NCBI GenBank assembly: GCA_905160935.1 | Contig: CAJHZI010000240.1 | Coordinates: 2,077,501 to 2,141,500, forward strand | From: Enchytraeus crypticus | Taxonomy: Eukaryota; Annelida; Clitellata; Enchytraeida; Enchytraeidae | DNA: 64,000 bases | Direction of reading: 5' to 3' | Part shown: positions 1-21,167 of the stretch, piece after piece | Numbering within the stretch: position 1 is the first letter of the stretch | Layout: each line of letters starts with the position of its first letter | Notes under the pieces: generated by a model | The model's input: only the letters and a program-made list of their open reading frames with translations | What the model was told of the DNA's origin: nothing | Database searches by the model: none | Position numbers and translations under genes: made by a program

Positions 1-102
1 AACACCATCATGTGCAGAACAACAACAATATCCTGTGTGGAGCAACAACAACAATTTGTGTGGAATAACAACAACATCCTGTGTGGAGCAACAATAACAT
101 GG

Positions 103-291
103 AGACTAATAATAGTTTAATTGGTAATTTATCATTGCATACGCGAGGTATGTGAATATTTAGACTGATAATAGTTTAATTGGTAGTTTATTATAACATA
201 CGTATGCATACATCATCATCGTCACCATCTTCAATTGAAGATGATGATAGTGATGATGATGGTGACGACGACGATGACGATGACGATGATG

Positions 292-323
<32 letters not shown>

Positions 324-343
324 GATGATTATTATAACATACG
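103..343. repeat. Duplicated esterase exon-2 donor region split by a GAT-repeat tract
   Basis: A stretch of about 60 bp (103-162) is partly repeated from 163. The first copy contains, on the minus strand, a near-copy of the exon-2 end (LNIHIPR then GTATGC, about 164-136) outside the real exon end at 343. Between the second copy and the exon lies a purine/pyrimidine-asymmetric GAT/GAC run (about 210-330). Confidence 0.6.
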
Positions 344-498
344 CGAGGTTTGTGTATGTTTAGAGCCAGACAGTCCTCACTGTAGCGGGTCCACTTGGGA
401 TGGGTGAGGACCATCAGTCCAGCCGGACTCTGCATGCAGGCGTTGGGCAGCGTGTGGGCAAGCAAGTCCTCGCTCCAGCCCGGATGCTTGCGTGGAGG
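343..498 (-). CDS. Esterase-family exon 2 (SEDCLALN motif)
   Basis: Begins PPRKHPGW after acceptor CCGCAG and ends NIHKPR before donor GTATGT (342-337). Reading joins in frame from exon 1 to give LRFT-PPRKHPGW, as expected of the family. Confidence 0.82.
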
Positions 499-1408
499 CT
501 GCGGTGGACAATGCCAAACAATACAAGCGTTATATAATACAATACATGTGATAAAATAAAGCAAAATAGTGTACAATACACAGAGTATATAGTATACAAT
601 ACAATACATATGATACAATAAAACACAATAGTGTACAATACACATAGTATATAGTATACAATACAATACGCGTGATACAATAACGCACAATAGTGTACAA
701 TACACTGAGTATGTAGTATAAAATTCAATACACGTGATACAATAAAGCTAAAGAATACGAAGCTCTATAAGTTTCAAATAATATTCGACAAAAGATACGA
801 GTAAACTATTGCAGAAATTATTTTCTTGAGCGCGGAAAATCTCACATAAGAGTGAAGTAGTAAACTGTGTAAATTTCTGAGACGCGACCTTAAAGGCAAA
901 GCTCATTCTATTCAATTTAATTCAATTTAGTAAGAAAACCAAAAAGTTTGATTCAATCCTGTCGAGTTCACATACACAACACACAAACAAGCAAATGCAA
1001 CAGGAAAAAACACAAACTAAATGTGACCTATGATGAACTTAAAGAAAAGAAATGATAATAGGTGAACTTGTGCATGCAAAATAGACAGGGGTATCATTTT
1101 GATTTGAAAATTAAAAAATAAAACCAAAATGGTGAGAAAATAATAAAGGTGAGAACGCAGTATGTTTTACATGATTACATCAAGTTACAAAACTGTAGCA
1201 CACTCACAGTGAACCGTAGTTCTCCAAGAGGCGGAGTAGCGTAAGGAATGCCCCAGAAACTGGTTACATAAGCCAGTCTGGTGTTGAGGTTGATTTCCGT
1301 TGTCTTCCCAATCACTCGTCCGTACTCTGTTTCAACTATCGGCTCTTGCGCAGAACTCAGGAAAGTATGTAGAGATATGAAGAAGAATATCGAAGGCAGC
1401 GATCTCAT
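343..1408 (-). CDS. Carboxylesterase/cholinesterase-family protein, N-terminal two coding exons (partial gene)
   Basis: Coding exons are 1208-1408 (67 codons from ATG) and 343-498 (52 codons), joined in phase 0; the gene continues off the left edge. The protein starts with a hydrophobic signal peptide (about residues 1-20, MRSLPSIFFF then ISLHTFLSSA), followed by the esterase-fold start: EYGRVIG, then FWGIPYATPPLGELRF, and in exon 2 HPGW, a Cys and the hallmark SEDCLALNI. These match the alpha/beta-hydrolase family of acetylcholinesterases, carboxylesterases and neuroligins. The catalytic Ser, Glu and His would lie in missing exons, so activity cannot be judged. The segment between the first Cys and SEDC is longer than in simple esterases, which recalls neuroligin or gliotactin; that is inference. 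Splice signals are good: donor ACT|GTGAGT, acceptor CCGCAG|CCT, donor CGC|GTATGT. Confidence 0.85.
1208..1408 (-). CDS. Esterase-family exon 1 (signal peptide and GIPYA motif)
   Basis: ATG at 1408-1406; a predicted secretory signal peptide follows directly, which supports this start. The exon ends in LGELRFT with donor GTGAGT at 1207-1202. Confidence 0.85.
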
Positions 1409-1659
1409 TGCTGATTATTGTTGATGTCACAAAGCGAGAGAGAAATATTAATCGGCGACAAGCTGTAAAAAAAATTTCAAACCAAAAATTGCAATTTATC
1501 CATATTTATTCAACGTAGCCTACCTAGCTCAACGTAATATCATGAACATTTTATTAACCCTTTCTTGCAGAATTTTTAATTATAATTTGTAACCACAATT
1601 ATTTAAATAGCAAGATATCCTTAAAAAGATAAAGCCAAGTTTAACGTCAAGTGTTCGAT

Positions 1660-1748
1660 TAATAATAATAATAATAATTATAATAATAATAATAGAGGTT
1701 TAACGTCCGTTTCCTCATACAAGAATGATGTCAGGGACGTCCCTGATT
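1660..1748 (-). repeat. Family C repeat module with ATT/TTA tail
   Basis: Reads on the minus strand GGGACGTCCCTGACATCATT, then TATGAGGAAACGGACGTTAA and a TTA-type tail. The same module recurs at least eight times in the window. Confidence 0.75.
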
Positions 1749-2195
1749 ATATATATTATTATATTATTTATGACTATAAATGATATATATAATTTAGATT
1801 TAGTATTCAAATGATATCTTAAATGTTATGTATCTATTATTTAGTAGCTAACGTTGTATTAAAATAACCAAAAATAGAAGTTTTATCATATGATGACAAA
1901 AAATAGTAATATCAAATCATTTCATAAGTCATACATTACAGATAAAACGTATTTAAGGCAATGCAAGCCCACTCAAAAGTGAAACCGTAAAATCGCCCAT
2001 ATTGACGTTCTACTAAATTACTTTATTTACAATTACGCCAGAAACCCCGGAAGAGTCTCCCATTTTAGGCATGAAATAATTAAGTGTATAGATGAAATAT
2101 AAAAAAATGTTGAAACATAAATGAAAAATGTATATAGATCTTCTAAGCAACGCAGCGAGAAACTGGCAGGTGTTATTCAATTACAATGTGAGACG

Positions 2196-3336
2196 CATAG
2201 GCGTAACCACAATCGAAAATCTGGGGGGACACAATCATTGGCGTATCCATGGGGGGGCTTGAGCCTGCCCCCCCCCCCCCCCCATAGGCCCACCGATAAA
2301 GAAATGTAAACAATATTTTCAGTGTTTTTATGGCAATTTCTATGTATAAATATGTATGTAAGAACAGTGGCTAAAGGGGGGGGGGAGGACTTAGTTTCAC
2401 TAGCATACACAGTACAACTACTGGCTGGAGCCAGTGGCGATGTCAGTAAGGTACTCGAATGCGGATCAGTATGTGAGAGGTTCAAATCCTGGGCTAGCCC
2501 GTCACTGACATCGCTTTAGAGTGAGGAAACTGACATTAAAATTAGCTTTACCAGCTTTTAACTTTCAAAAATCGATCCACTGGCAGTGGCCTTACCCTGT
2601 ATGGTAGAAGCAGCGCCGTGCGCAAATTCCTCGAGATTTTCTATTAAAACTCTGAATGATACTATGAAATTGCATTTACAACTTTCAGAATTCAAAATCG
2701 AAATTAGTAATACTTTAATTCTTACCAGACGTGGCTTCTTGGTCTTTAACAGAAATTTATCCATGATGCAGTTATGCAGAACTTGGTTTACTGTCTATGA
2801 ATTTATATTGTAATAAACTCCATAAGCTGAACCTTTATGCACATTTTTCAGAGCATCTACCGATGGTTGATAAGTTGACCTCTCAAAATACAATAGGCCT
2901 ATGCAGCCGTAAACTCTAGATAGTCCCATATAGTTTCATTCCGCTTAGCTCGGCAAGTTGGCATTCTCCCATATTTCGTCACACTCACTTAACATCGGTC
3001 GCTCAGCCCTATAGTCTCCTATATAGTATATACTACTAAATTATGTGACAGTGAATAGGAGTCTATGGCCGGGCAAGCACTGTACAACTACAGGTATGTC
3101 GTAAATTAATATCATGGACGCGTATCAGTTTACCACTCGATCTACAGCACGGCTCTATAAATGCTAGTAATACTTACACAGGAAGTTATTGAGCAACATT
3201 GAAAATACGCAAAATTTCTTACATAAAGTACATATATTTGGGCCTAAATTCTGGGGGGACATTTGCATGCATGTCCCCCCAGTCTAGATTCTGAGGGGGA
3301 CGTGTCCTCCCTGTCCCCCCGATGGTTACGCCAATG
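2196..3336. mobile_element. Non-autonomous hAT-like DNA transposon, 1141 bp
   Basis: The ends are CATAGGCGTAACC on the left and, inverted, CATTGGCGTAACC on the right, each followed inward by a GGGGGGACA motif. Both sides are flanked by the same 8 bp, GTGAGACG (2188-2195 and 3337-3344), the target duplication size of hAT transposases. No transposase is readable inside. Internal G/C homopolymer runs and a second motif GGCGTATCCATGGGGGGGC (about 2240) suggest nested insertion; a family A SINE sits inside at 2423-2559. Confidence 0.82.
2423..2559 (+). repeat. tRNA-derived SINE, family A
   Basis: Full-length copy: GGAGCCAGTGGCGATGTC head (A box-like), AGGTTCAAATCC (B box), then CGTCACTGACATCGC and GAGGAAACTGACATTAA to AGCTTTACCAGCTTTT. 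RNA polymerase III boxes in a tRNA-like spacing define the family. Confidence 0.88.
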
Positions 3337-5043
3337 GTGAGACGGGATAAATTAGAAATTAAAATTGGCTAAAATTCCAGAAATCGGCCAATCGTATTTA
3401 TGTAAATATTAAATTTTACTTAAAATTATCTATTAGTCAGTTTTAACGCTACTGTAGAGTTACTAACATGCCTTTACAAATATTCTTTTAATTTAATATA
3501 ATTAAATATACTACTATATAAATCCAGACCCTAGCTTAACTGGGATTCAATGGAAGATGATAACAATGAACATAACTAAATATACTAACCCAAATACGTT
3601 TTGAAACTCTCCTAGTCCGTAAGACTACGTAAGACTATTTCGTTGATTCTTTAAAGTTTTAGAATTTTTGAGGCAAAGTCGTAGTTATTTCACATTTTCT
3701 GTGCTTTTATACAAAATTATTGTGCGAAATATTATCGCTAGTTTTATCTCTACAGAGATTTCGACTCTACTCACAACAATTCAGATCCTCAGATGCTCAT
3801 CACGTGTGACTAATCTAACGATATATCATTACACTAGTATATTAGACATGGGCAATTATTTGCAATTGCTGATAAGATTTCATCGCAACCTTTTGGCTGA
3901 TAACTAGGTTAGAAATGGTTGGTTTACAATTTACTCGTGATTGATTGATTGACAGGTGAAACTCTCGAAAACCAGTTTGAAGTGATCTACAGAGAGATCA
4001 ATGGCATTTCTATTGTTATTATGACACAGGGCTGCAGTTTAATCTAATGAGAGTTTTAGCATATGTTACGCTCATGTTAATCTCCACAGGTTATAGTATC
4101 ACGTTAACTTTAAACACAAAGAAATATTGAGAGGAACAGAGAGAGAGAGAGGGCGTGAGAGAGAAAGAGAATGAAAGAGAGAGAGGGAGTTTCAACAAAT
4201 CTAAATCATTTCTAATCTAGCTAAGCGACCTTTTGTGTCTGTTATCAATAATAATGCACTATTAGATAGGAGTCATATCTGCATCATCGGTAATTATAAC
4301 TGTAACGTTGACTGTAACGTTTAAGGGTTCACAGTTCAGGCCTCAGACAACACTTAGCTAATTAGATAGAGATACTTTATATTAACTGTTTTTCAATTGT
4401 ATAAGCAAAATCCCGATATAAACTATACAGTTAAGAGGTGAAAAATTATATTTCTAATTCAGCATAACAATAACAAATATCTCAGTAAAATAATTCAGAA
4501 TAGTAATAATTAATAATTCAACAGAGAGGAGTGGAGAAGGTCTATTCGCATCCCAACCCTGGTTATTCTGGGATTCTGGGGAAGATGACGATGATAGATA
4601 CTTTAACTTAAAGCCCAAATCAAGATCCATTTAATCTCAGTAATTGATTCAAATGTCATTCATATTTCTTATGTAGTTCAAATATTTTTACATTTTGGTA
4701 ACCTGGGCTAGAATGTCCACGGTTATTTTCTTGCAGGAATGCAATGCAGGAGGTATTGAGCAGGGTGCACCCCTTTAGGGGCGGCATATAGTAGACAGTA
4801 TCGCTCCAAGGGACTGGTTTTTTGGATTTTGCGCCGTTTTGGACATCATGTAAAGTGGCCCCGAACTAAGACGCCATTGTCAGATTAAGTAGTGAACGAC
4901 TAGCCAAGTATTTTAATGAAATCAATGATTTGTTTTCGGTAACAATGCAGATCTAAGAAATGCAGATACACATAAGAAATCATTCAAAATATTACTACTG
5001 TTTGAATGTAAAAATTTGAGCCATGTTTAGCTATGTAACGTTG

Positions 5044-5265
5044 ACATCTCTCGTATTTTCATTGCATTTTTGGCTGATTATGTCGCAGTACATCGATTTA
5101 TATTTTCCAAACTGTTTTTTCTAATAGGCTACTTAGATATTAGTGGAAAATAAAACATCTCTCGTATTTTCATTGCATTTTTGGCTGATTATGTCGCAGT
5201 ACATCGATTTATATTTTCCAAACTGTTTTTTCTAATAGGCTACTTAGATATTAGTGGACAATAAA
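5044..5265 (+). repeat. Tandem duplication, 111-bp period, two copies
   Basis: The block starting ACATCTCTCGTATTTTC at 5044 recurs at 5155 nearly unchanged. Its last part (GGCTACTTAGATATTAGTGG) seeds the next 46-bp array. Confidence 0.9.
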
Positions 5266-5697
5266 AATTGTTGTTCATATTGTGGCTACTTAGATATTAA
5301 TGGACAATAAAAATTGTTGTTCATATTGTGGCTACTTAGATATTAATGGACAATAAAAATTGTTGTTCATATTGTGGCTACTTAGATATTAATGGACAAT
5401 AAAAATTGTTGTTCATATTGTGGCTACTTAGATATTAATGGACAATAAAAATTGTTGTTCATATTGTGGCTACTTAGATATTAATGGACAATAAAAATTG
5501 TTGTTCATATTGTGGCTACTTAGATATTAATGGACAATAAAAATTGTTGTTCATATTGTGGCTACTTAGATATTAATGGACAATAAAAATTGTTGTTCAT
5601 ATTGTGGCTACTTAGATATTAATGGACAATAAAAATTGTTGTTCATATTATGGCTACTTAGATATTAATGGACAATAAAAATTGCTGTTCATATTGA
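5238..5697 (+). repeat. 46-bp minisatellite, ten units
   Basis: Units start GGCTACTTAGATATTAATGG at 5238, 5284 and so on to 5652 at exact 46-bp spacing, almost without variation, so the expansion looks recent. Confidence 0.95.
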
Positions 5698-6122
5698 ATT
5701 GAATTTTGAATTGAGTCATGCTTATTTCACTTCAGATAATATCATACGTAAAAAATACATGAGATGAAGGGAAAGAGGAAATAAAGACCACGAAAGCACT
5801 AACATGTGCCCTATCATTCTGCTTAAATATTATTAGGATTAATTATTATTAATTATTATTATTTTGCAATATTTTGTGCAGTGTGCTATTTGAAGTGATT
5901 CACACAAGGCTAGCCCTTTGGGTATGTCTAGTGAAAAGCGTATCGAAAGCTATGTAAGAATATTTTACCGTTTTAAAAAATTTTAAATTTTAAAATTTTA
6001 AATTTTTTAAAATTTTTAAGATTTTACAAAATTTTTAAATTTTATGGTAGCTTTTTTCGTACTGCTTGTTTGCTTTTTATTTTATTTTTACCGTTTTAAA
6101 ATTTTACCGTTTCAAAATGTTA

Positions 6123-6200
6123 AAGCTGGTTAACGTCAGTTTCCTCACTCGAAAGAGATGTCAGTGACGGGCGAGCCCAGGATTTGAACCATCACAATAC
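6123..6200 (-). repeat. Family A SINE, 5'-truncated
   Basis: Minus-strand copy holding the 3' half up to the B box (GGTTCAAATCC seen as GGATTTGAACC), lacking the A-box head. Confidence 0.8.
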
Positions 6201-6439
6201 CGTTACATAATAAAGACGCTGTCAGTCAGCATTAAATAACTCTACTTTATTAATCTACTACCTAGTCTATGTACAAGATAAAAGTCAAACAAAACACAAG
6301 CAATAACAAGTGCAACGAAACATAGGCTTATGTATCCTATGCAGACGTAGCCCATATAAAAACCTACACATCCAACACGACCTAATCTACGCTTATTACA
6401 CGTACGCTTACATATCCTATACAAATACAGACATTAAAA

Positions 6440-6570
6440 AAGCTAAAAGTTAATGTTAACGTCAGTTTCCTCACTCGAAAGCGATGTCAGTGACGGCCGA
6501 GACCAGGATTTGAAACTCGCACATACTGATCCGCGGTCGAATAACTTAACGACATCGTCACTGGCTCCAG
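6440..6570 (-). repeat. Family A SINE
   Basis: Near full-length minus-strand copy, from AGCTAAAAGTTAATGTTAACGT to the GGAGCCAGTGACGATG head. Confidence 0.85.
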
Positions 6571-7616
6571 ATATAGTAGTGCCTTACATTAATTAATTAT
6601 CCTACACAGTCTATACATTGGCTCGCATAGCTGATACATAAACACGCGACGCACAAGCTTACACCTCTAGCAGATTGACAGCATTACACGTGTATGTAGA
6701 GATTGAATTACTGCGCAAGACGCTACATATTTAAATACACTACAAAACCTAATACGCAATTTATTAAAAACTAATAGGTACTTAATTAAAAACTAACTAG
6801 AATAAGTAGTTAATTAAAAACTAATTAGTAATTTTATTTATTAAATTTTCAGTGGGAAAGTAATGTAGATCTCCGCAGTTGATAATGAAATACAAATATA
6901 AATAACAGGAAATCTTTTATAGCATAGGAATTGACACAACTCCAATGAAGTATATAAGTCAGTAGCAGCAATTGTCCTCAAGTAAACTTTGATAAAATAT
7001 TTGTTCAAATAAAGATAACTAAACATTCGAAATGTATTTAGTGTCCACTTCTACATTAGATACAGGAACACTTGAGAACGTAAGTGACTAATCGCAAACC
7101 GCCCGTGTCTTATAAGAGGCGGCTAACAGAGCTGATGGAGTGAAGGGTAGAGAGATCTGAGAACAAGATAACAGTGCGCTCAAATGACAGACAACGAGAG
7201 CAGCATGCTTGTGACAGTTTCGTATCTAGATAACTTTCACTGCTTCTGAGCTTGACAGAACGCATCAGAGTTAACAATGTCTGATTGCATGGAGTCATTG
7301 CTGTCGGTCGTACTTCAACAATCAATTGCAATGAATTGTCTTAAAAAATAAATTACAAATCTACAAAATAACATGATTGGCTTAGAGAAGATTATAAAAA
7401 AACCTAAATGAAGTCGACTACGCAGTAAACACATAAGCTATCTACAGCAGCACAGTCACATTCACACTGATATCAAGTATCGATAAACTACCTAATAAAA
7501 CATAGGATACATGTTAGTTTAGTTGAAACAATCACTCAATGAGTAGTTTTACACAGCATCGCTCTAAGCAGAACGTCAGACAACTTCATTTGATTGACAA
7601 GCGAAATAAATTTATA

Positions 7617-7870
7617 AAATAATGTAAACACGCATTTTATGGAAATGATCAACTATGTCGATATCTATCACTTTTAATACCACATGTTTAAACCGTTAGG
7701 CAATTTAGACCATTTTCCTAATAATCAGTCCAGTGAATGTCCGAGATATTACTCTCAGATCAGCGTCGCTGGGATTCGATCCCACGAGGGTTCAAATCAC
7801 CTCAGGAAGTGTCATTTAAAACTCCAAGACGCTACCCCTACGCTATAAAGACATTCCTAAAATTACAAAG
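7617..7870 (-). repeat. tRNA-derived SINE, family B
   Basis: On the minus strand it begins with a tRNA-like head (TAGCGTAGGGGTAGCGTC, then TGGGATCGAATCCCAG), followed by a non-tRNA body containing CATTCACTGGACTG and GCCTAACGGTTTAAACATG. A second copy lies at 56369-56607. Confidence 0.82.
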
Positions 7871-8724
7871 CTATTTATACGTCTAAAGTTATCTAAGCAC
7901 TTTTTATTTAATAATAAATCGATTAGTATGTCATTAAATAGTCTCACACCCTTTATCTCGCTCTTTCGAGAGAACAATTCGAGAAGCTTAGGCCAAAAAT
8001 GATAGAAAAGATGTTACCATTAAAACACTCGTAACATTCATCACATACTTGAATGAAATCATCCGCTAATCAATTAAAAAAAAAAAAAAAAGGAATAATT
8101 TGGCGAGTATTGAATTTAAATAAATCATATATTACAACGATTTAACGTCCATTTCATTACATGACGATGATAGCAAGGGCGATTCACGTAAAAATCTCAA
8201 ACATTTGTTATTACAGGCAGTGCCAAAGTTTCTCTAAAGTACATGCTTAATAATAGTTTTAATCGGTATGTCATTTATCCAATGACAGATGCACAACCGT
8301 ACAGAAAAATTAGCAATCGTGGGTTCATGGTACATTTACTGTAACTTAGAGTGACTTAGGAGGCGGTTCCTTTAGATATTTATTATAAGACTTACAAATT
8401 CTTTATATGATATATTTACTATATCATAGTAAATATAAATTCAAAACATAAATTCAATCACATGAAATAACAGCAATCATATGAAATAAACTAAACTTAA
8501 TTTTCTTAAGTTTAGTTTAACGACCTCGGAAGCTGATGTCAACGAAACAACATGCTGAGTAACTTGAGGTTATATTAGTTTAAAATTACTAAATCACTAA
8601 AGAAATACATCACACAGCATAACCGAAACCTGGAAAGTCATGACCGCCATCATCCTGGTGGGAAAAGATTTGAGTGTGTGTGACAGACAGATAAAAAAGG
8701 CCTGAGGAGTCGGTATACTACAAG

Positions 8725-8925
8725 ATATCTTACATAGGCATGATCATATCCAACATAGGCATTATCATACCTTACATAGGCATTATGATAGCTTACATTG
8801 GCATTATCATAGCTTACATAGGCATTATCATAGCTTACATAGGCATTATCATAGCTTACATAGGCATTATCATACCTAACATAAGCACTATTATATCGTA
8901 CATAGCCACTTATCATATCTTACAA
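8725..8925 (+). repeat. 21-bp minisatellite
   Basis: About nine units of CTTACATAGGCATTATCATAG. Because 21 is a multiple of three, it stays open in several frames without coding. Confidence 0.9.
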
Positions 8926-9714
8926 GATCTTTGTTTGATCACTAGTAACTAATCAAAGCAACACGGTGAATATTTTCCTATTCAACGATGCTGTCAAGTA
9001 TATCTCAATTAGGAAGGGTCTAGTCTCAGCACAACCATAAGCCACAACTAGTAATCGTTCAAATGTGTACATAGCGCTACTATGGCTCTCTTATTCTAGG
9101 CGTTAATAGACCAGTAGCTAATAGTCAACTACCTACTGGTCTAGTAGCTACTGGTCAAGTACTATACTAGCGTTACTGTTCTGGTCTCTAACTAGCACTA
9201 ACTAACACTAAGTAGCGCTCTTAGTTCTAGCGCTACACAGTTCTAGCTCAGCCCTTAGTCATGCTCTTTTATATACTTATCATAAATCCTAACTTATCAG
9301 ATTGAATGATTGATTGATTTTTCACACAAAACAGGCAATAAGATTGCAGTCTATAGCGGAAAACGTTAATAGTACAGCGCCAACAATACAACACATTTTC
9401 TACGTTGTGACAGAGCCTAGCTGCCACAGCCTAGAGGTAGAGTGTTAGATCTATATACAAATGGTCGTCAGTTCAATGCCTATCTACCTCTCTCATCAAT
9501 CAGCCCAGCTAGCCTACAGTTTTCTATACTGTTCTACATAATGTGTTCTAATAGGCGAGGAAAAATGTTCTACTAAGAAAGTAAAATTAATAATATTATC
9601 ATCATCTTCGCCAGAATCCCAGTTTAACTAGGTCGGGATAAGGACCTAAAATTAATGAAATCCAAATATACTGCCAGAGAGAGCATAGAGTCAAACACAG
9701 AGAGCGAAAGTGAG

Positions 9715-9726
9715 GGATTCATTGAT

Positions 9727-9763
<37 letters not shown>

Positions 9764-9914
9764 CAGACAGCCCAGACAGACAGAAAGAAAGACAGACACA
9801 GAGCAAGACCAGATAAGATAGAATGAACTTAAGTAAAACTGAAAGACAATGGGACAAAAAATTAATAATATACAGAGAGAGAGAGAGAGAGAGAAAGAAG
9901 GAGAGAAAAAGAGA

Positions 9915-9956
<42 letters not shown>

Positions 9957-9960
9957 AAGA
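9715..9960 (+). repeat. GA-rich and TA microsatellites
   Basis: Runs of AGAGAG/GACAGACA followed near 9918 by a TA run. Confidence 0.9.
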
Positions 9961-10163
9961 TATTAAAAGTTTAATAAAAGCAGAAGAAATAAATATTAAG
10001 TAAAAGAATTATGCATTAACGGTGTAAGACATAACAAGAGCAGCCGTCAGGTGATCTCGTAATTACTCGGACACATTCATGGAATCATATCCCAGATTTA
10101 GTTCAAATAAGCCCAAGCTCCTCGACTTAGCCTGTCAGCCACTACCCGCCCGGAGCCGATGAT

Positions 10164-18515
<8,352 letters not shown>

Positions 18516-20353
18516 TCTGATTTAGACTTTCAGCTTAACAGTTTTTAGACGATTATCAGCCAAACGTTTTCCACTATCCAGTTTCCGCATAGAATAATTC
18601 AATTTAATTAATTAATTTAAGCCATACATTAATTCTAGAAATACTGTTTCAACTTCAGGATGTTTGATTTTGATATGCTTGATGTGAAAATCCTGTGCGA
18701 TATATAAATATATAAAAATGAAATGCATTCAGATCAACAATTTTTAAGAGAAACAAATTTCTAACTAAAGAAAAATTATACACACTAAGCTAGAATAATA
18801 GTTAAATACAAAGTCTTAATAAGACAAATATAAATTAAAGCCATTCATCAATCCAGAATTTCAGTCTAATGACGTGGAAAAATTGACAGAAATGGCAGAT
18901 GGAATATATTTTACGCTGCCCGATAATTATTTATCTTCCTGCTAAATATTTTCATTGTTTCATAAATATTAAATAACAAATGTATAGCTATTTCAAATAC
19001 CTACAAAACTACGGATCGAGTCAGGAATAAGGTTACAGTTATACCTGTAGAGAAAGTTAAGTTAAACATGTGTCGTTATTTAACGAATAATATTCAAATA
19101 TAATGATGGCAACATAGGCGAACAACGAGAGATTAGGATCGATTTTCCTTCGACATTTAACTCATCTTTGCAGTAAATAAACTGAGATCTATAAATCATC
19201 TTAAATAGTATATTAAATAGTTCACAGAATTTAAAGAATTACGCTATACACCCTATTTTTTTCTAAATGCAACAGAAATAACCTTCAATAATTAATTTCA
19301 TTAAATATTTTTCATTTGTAAACAATCATTATGGTGACGAATGCTACCACTACCTTCCACAAAATTTGAGATTTTGCTCTAAAGTCTCAGAATTGATGAC
19401 TGCACTACAACAACAAAAAATACAGTCGCAAATTACTACCATAGATTGAAGAATTTCTCTAAATCTTATTTTTCAATATCTAATTATTACTGCTCTAAGT
19501 TACTCTTATTTGTTGATCTAAATCTTATTATCTTATTCCATATCTTTGATTACAATAAAGACCCAAAGAGTGCAAAGATCACTGTATAATTCAAATAGAA
19601 TTAAAATGCTAGTGCTAAAATTCGCAGGAATTCTAGTTAAGTTTCTTATATTTCATTTTGAGTGTTTTATGGTCCTATGTCTTTGTGTGTATGTGTGTGT
19701 ATATATTTATATGTGATGCATCTTGATCCTGTCTGTTTTTAACGAATAAAGAAATGAATATTAAAACCACCAATGCAAATCAAATTACGAGCACCACAAT
19801 GGTCTAATAAATAGTGCAAACCTAACATTCCAAAAGAACTAATCCAAAGATAATGTGAAAAGCTATCTAATTGCTCTCTCCAACCAGCTGCTCTGCAGAT
19901 CTGGAATACTTTTTAATTCAATTAATCTTCCAAGTCTTTTATTATTCACGTATCAGCCTTAATTTACTTTTCTAATTGAACAGTTCCATTGGCAGATCAA
20001 ATACATATCTATCTCTGTATTTCATCCTGTGTCTATTAGTTAATTGGCCCGAAAAATTAACGGCCTGCAAAATTTCGTACCAAATTCTTCGGAATTTTCA
20101 AACAAATTAAGAAAGGTACTACGTGGATTTCAGATAAATGAAATAGAATTAGCCTGAGCAGCAACAGCTACTTAAAGACTTCTTGTAAATGTCCTCGAAT
20201 GAAAGAAAAATAACAATGTAATAGCAATATCAATATTAAAGCAATAACAATGAAAAATTGATTAACGGCTTTTAGAAATCGTCACGACAAGTGCCAATCT
20301 TGCTTTAACCAATTTAAAGCATATTCGAGTTCTACAGGTACATGCAGGTACAT

Positions 20354-20375
20354 GCAGACAGACAGACAGACAGAC

Positions 20376-20418
<43 letters not shown>

Positions 20419-20431
20419 TAGACAGACAGAC
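20354..20431 (+). repeat. GACA microsatellite
   Basis: GACAGACA run interrupted by the element at 20432-20996 and resuming at 20997. Confidence 0.95.
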
Positions 20432-20996
20432 CATAGATGAAAAAAACGTTTTTTACGTTTTTTATATCTTTGAAAAACTCGCGTTTTTTTACGTTTTTTA
20501 TTTTTTTTAAATAAAAAACGTAAAAAAACCTAAACCATAGTTTGACGTGGACTGCACATAAATATTGAGAAATTGCCGTTAGTTTCGTGCCTTAAACATC
20601 ACGATATAAAAGGTAATTCACTACATTTTTTATTTTCATAGTTAGGCAGATATTCTAATTTTTAAGACATTGTCTATTCTTAATTTATTACGGATTTAAA
20701 TTTTCTTGTATTGATAACTATGAACAACTGATGAACGGCTGTATGTGACCTGAAAGTATTTGTTTATATTTGTGTAGAGTCTATGGACATACTTTAGAAC
20801 TTTAGAACTTTAGATCAAGTCTAGTTGTAATAAAATTGTTTAGTGTTTTGGAATGAAGGCATGGTAATATAGTATATGCAAGCTACGTGTACGCAACTAA
20901 CGTTTTTTTTAACGTTTTTTACTTTTTTTATTTTTTGGGAAAAAACGCGTTTTTTAACGTTTCTTATTTTTGGTAAGAACGTTTTTTTCATCTATG
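20432..20996. mobile_element. 565-bp inverted-repeat element (MITE, hAT-like target size)
   Basis: Left end CATAGATGAAAAAAACGTT; the right end is its exact inverted copy. Subterminal regions are dense in ACGTTTTTT blocks in both orientations. The flanks are AGACAGAC on both sides, consistent with an 8-bp target duplication, though the site is inside a GACA repeat so its length is ambiguous. No coding capacity seen. Confidence 0.78.
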
Positions 20997-21167
20997 AGAC
21001 AGACAGATAGACAGACAGACAGACAGACAGGCATGTCCATACAAAGTAACTCTTTATAGTCGAATAAACTTGTATACTAGTGTATATAGCATATCGGTTT
21101 TTAGTTTCATTGCCTAGTGTTCTATCCTATGTGCCGCAAACAGATATACAGTAATTAATTAACCAGC

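Larger units (their letters stand above)
1409..10163. other. Intergenic region between the esterase-family gene and GSK3
   Basis: No gene recognised. It would hold the promoter of the esterase gene (right of 1408) and the 3' flank of GSK3 (left of 10164). Contents seen: a hAT-like element (2196-3336), SINE copies, a 46-bp array (5238-5697), a 21-bp array (8725-8925), GA and TA microsatellites (9715-9960). Short open stretches are low-complexity or lie in repeats. Confidence 0.7.

Noticed and set aside
180..407. Asp-rich and His-rich open frames across the GAT run
   Set aside because: They are translations of a trinucleotide repeat in an intron next to a proven exon donor.
8650..8952. Open frames on both strands over the 21-bp array
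   Set aside because: A repeat with a period divisible by three and no stop stays open without coding; no homology or splice support.
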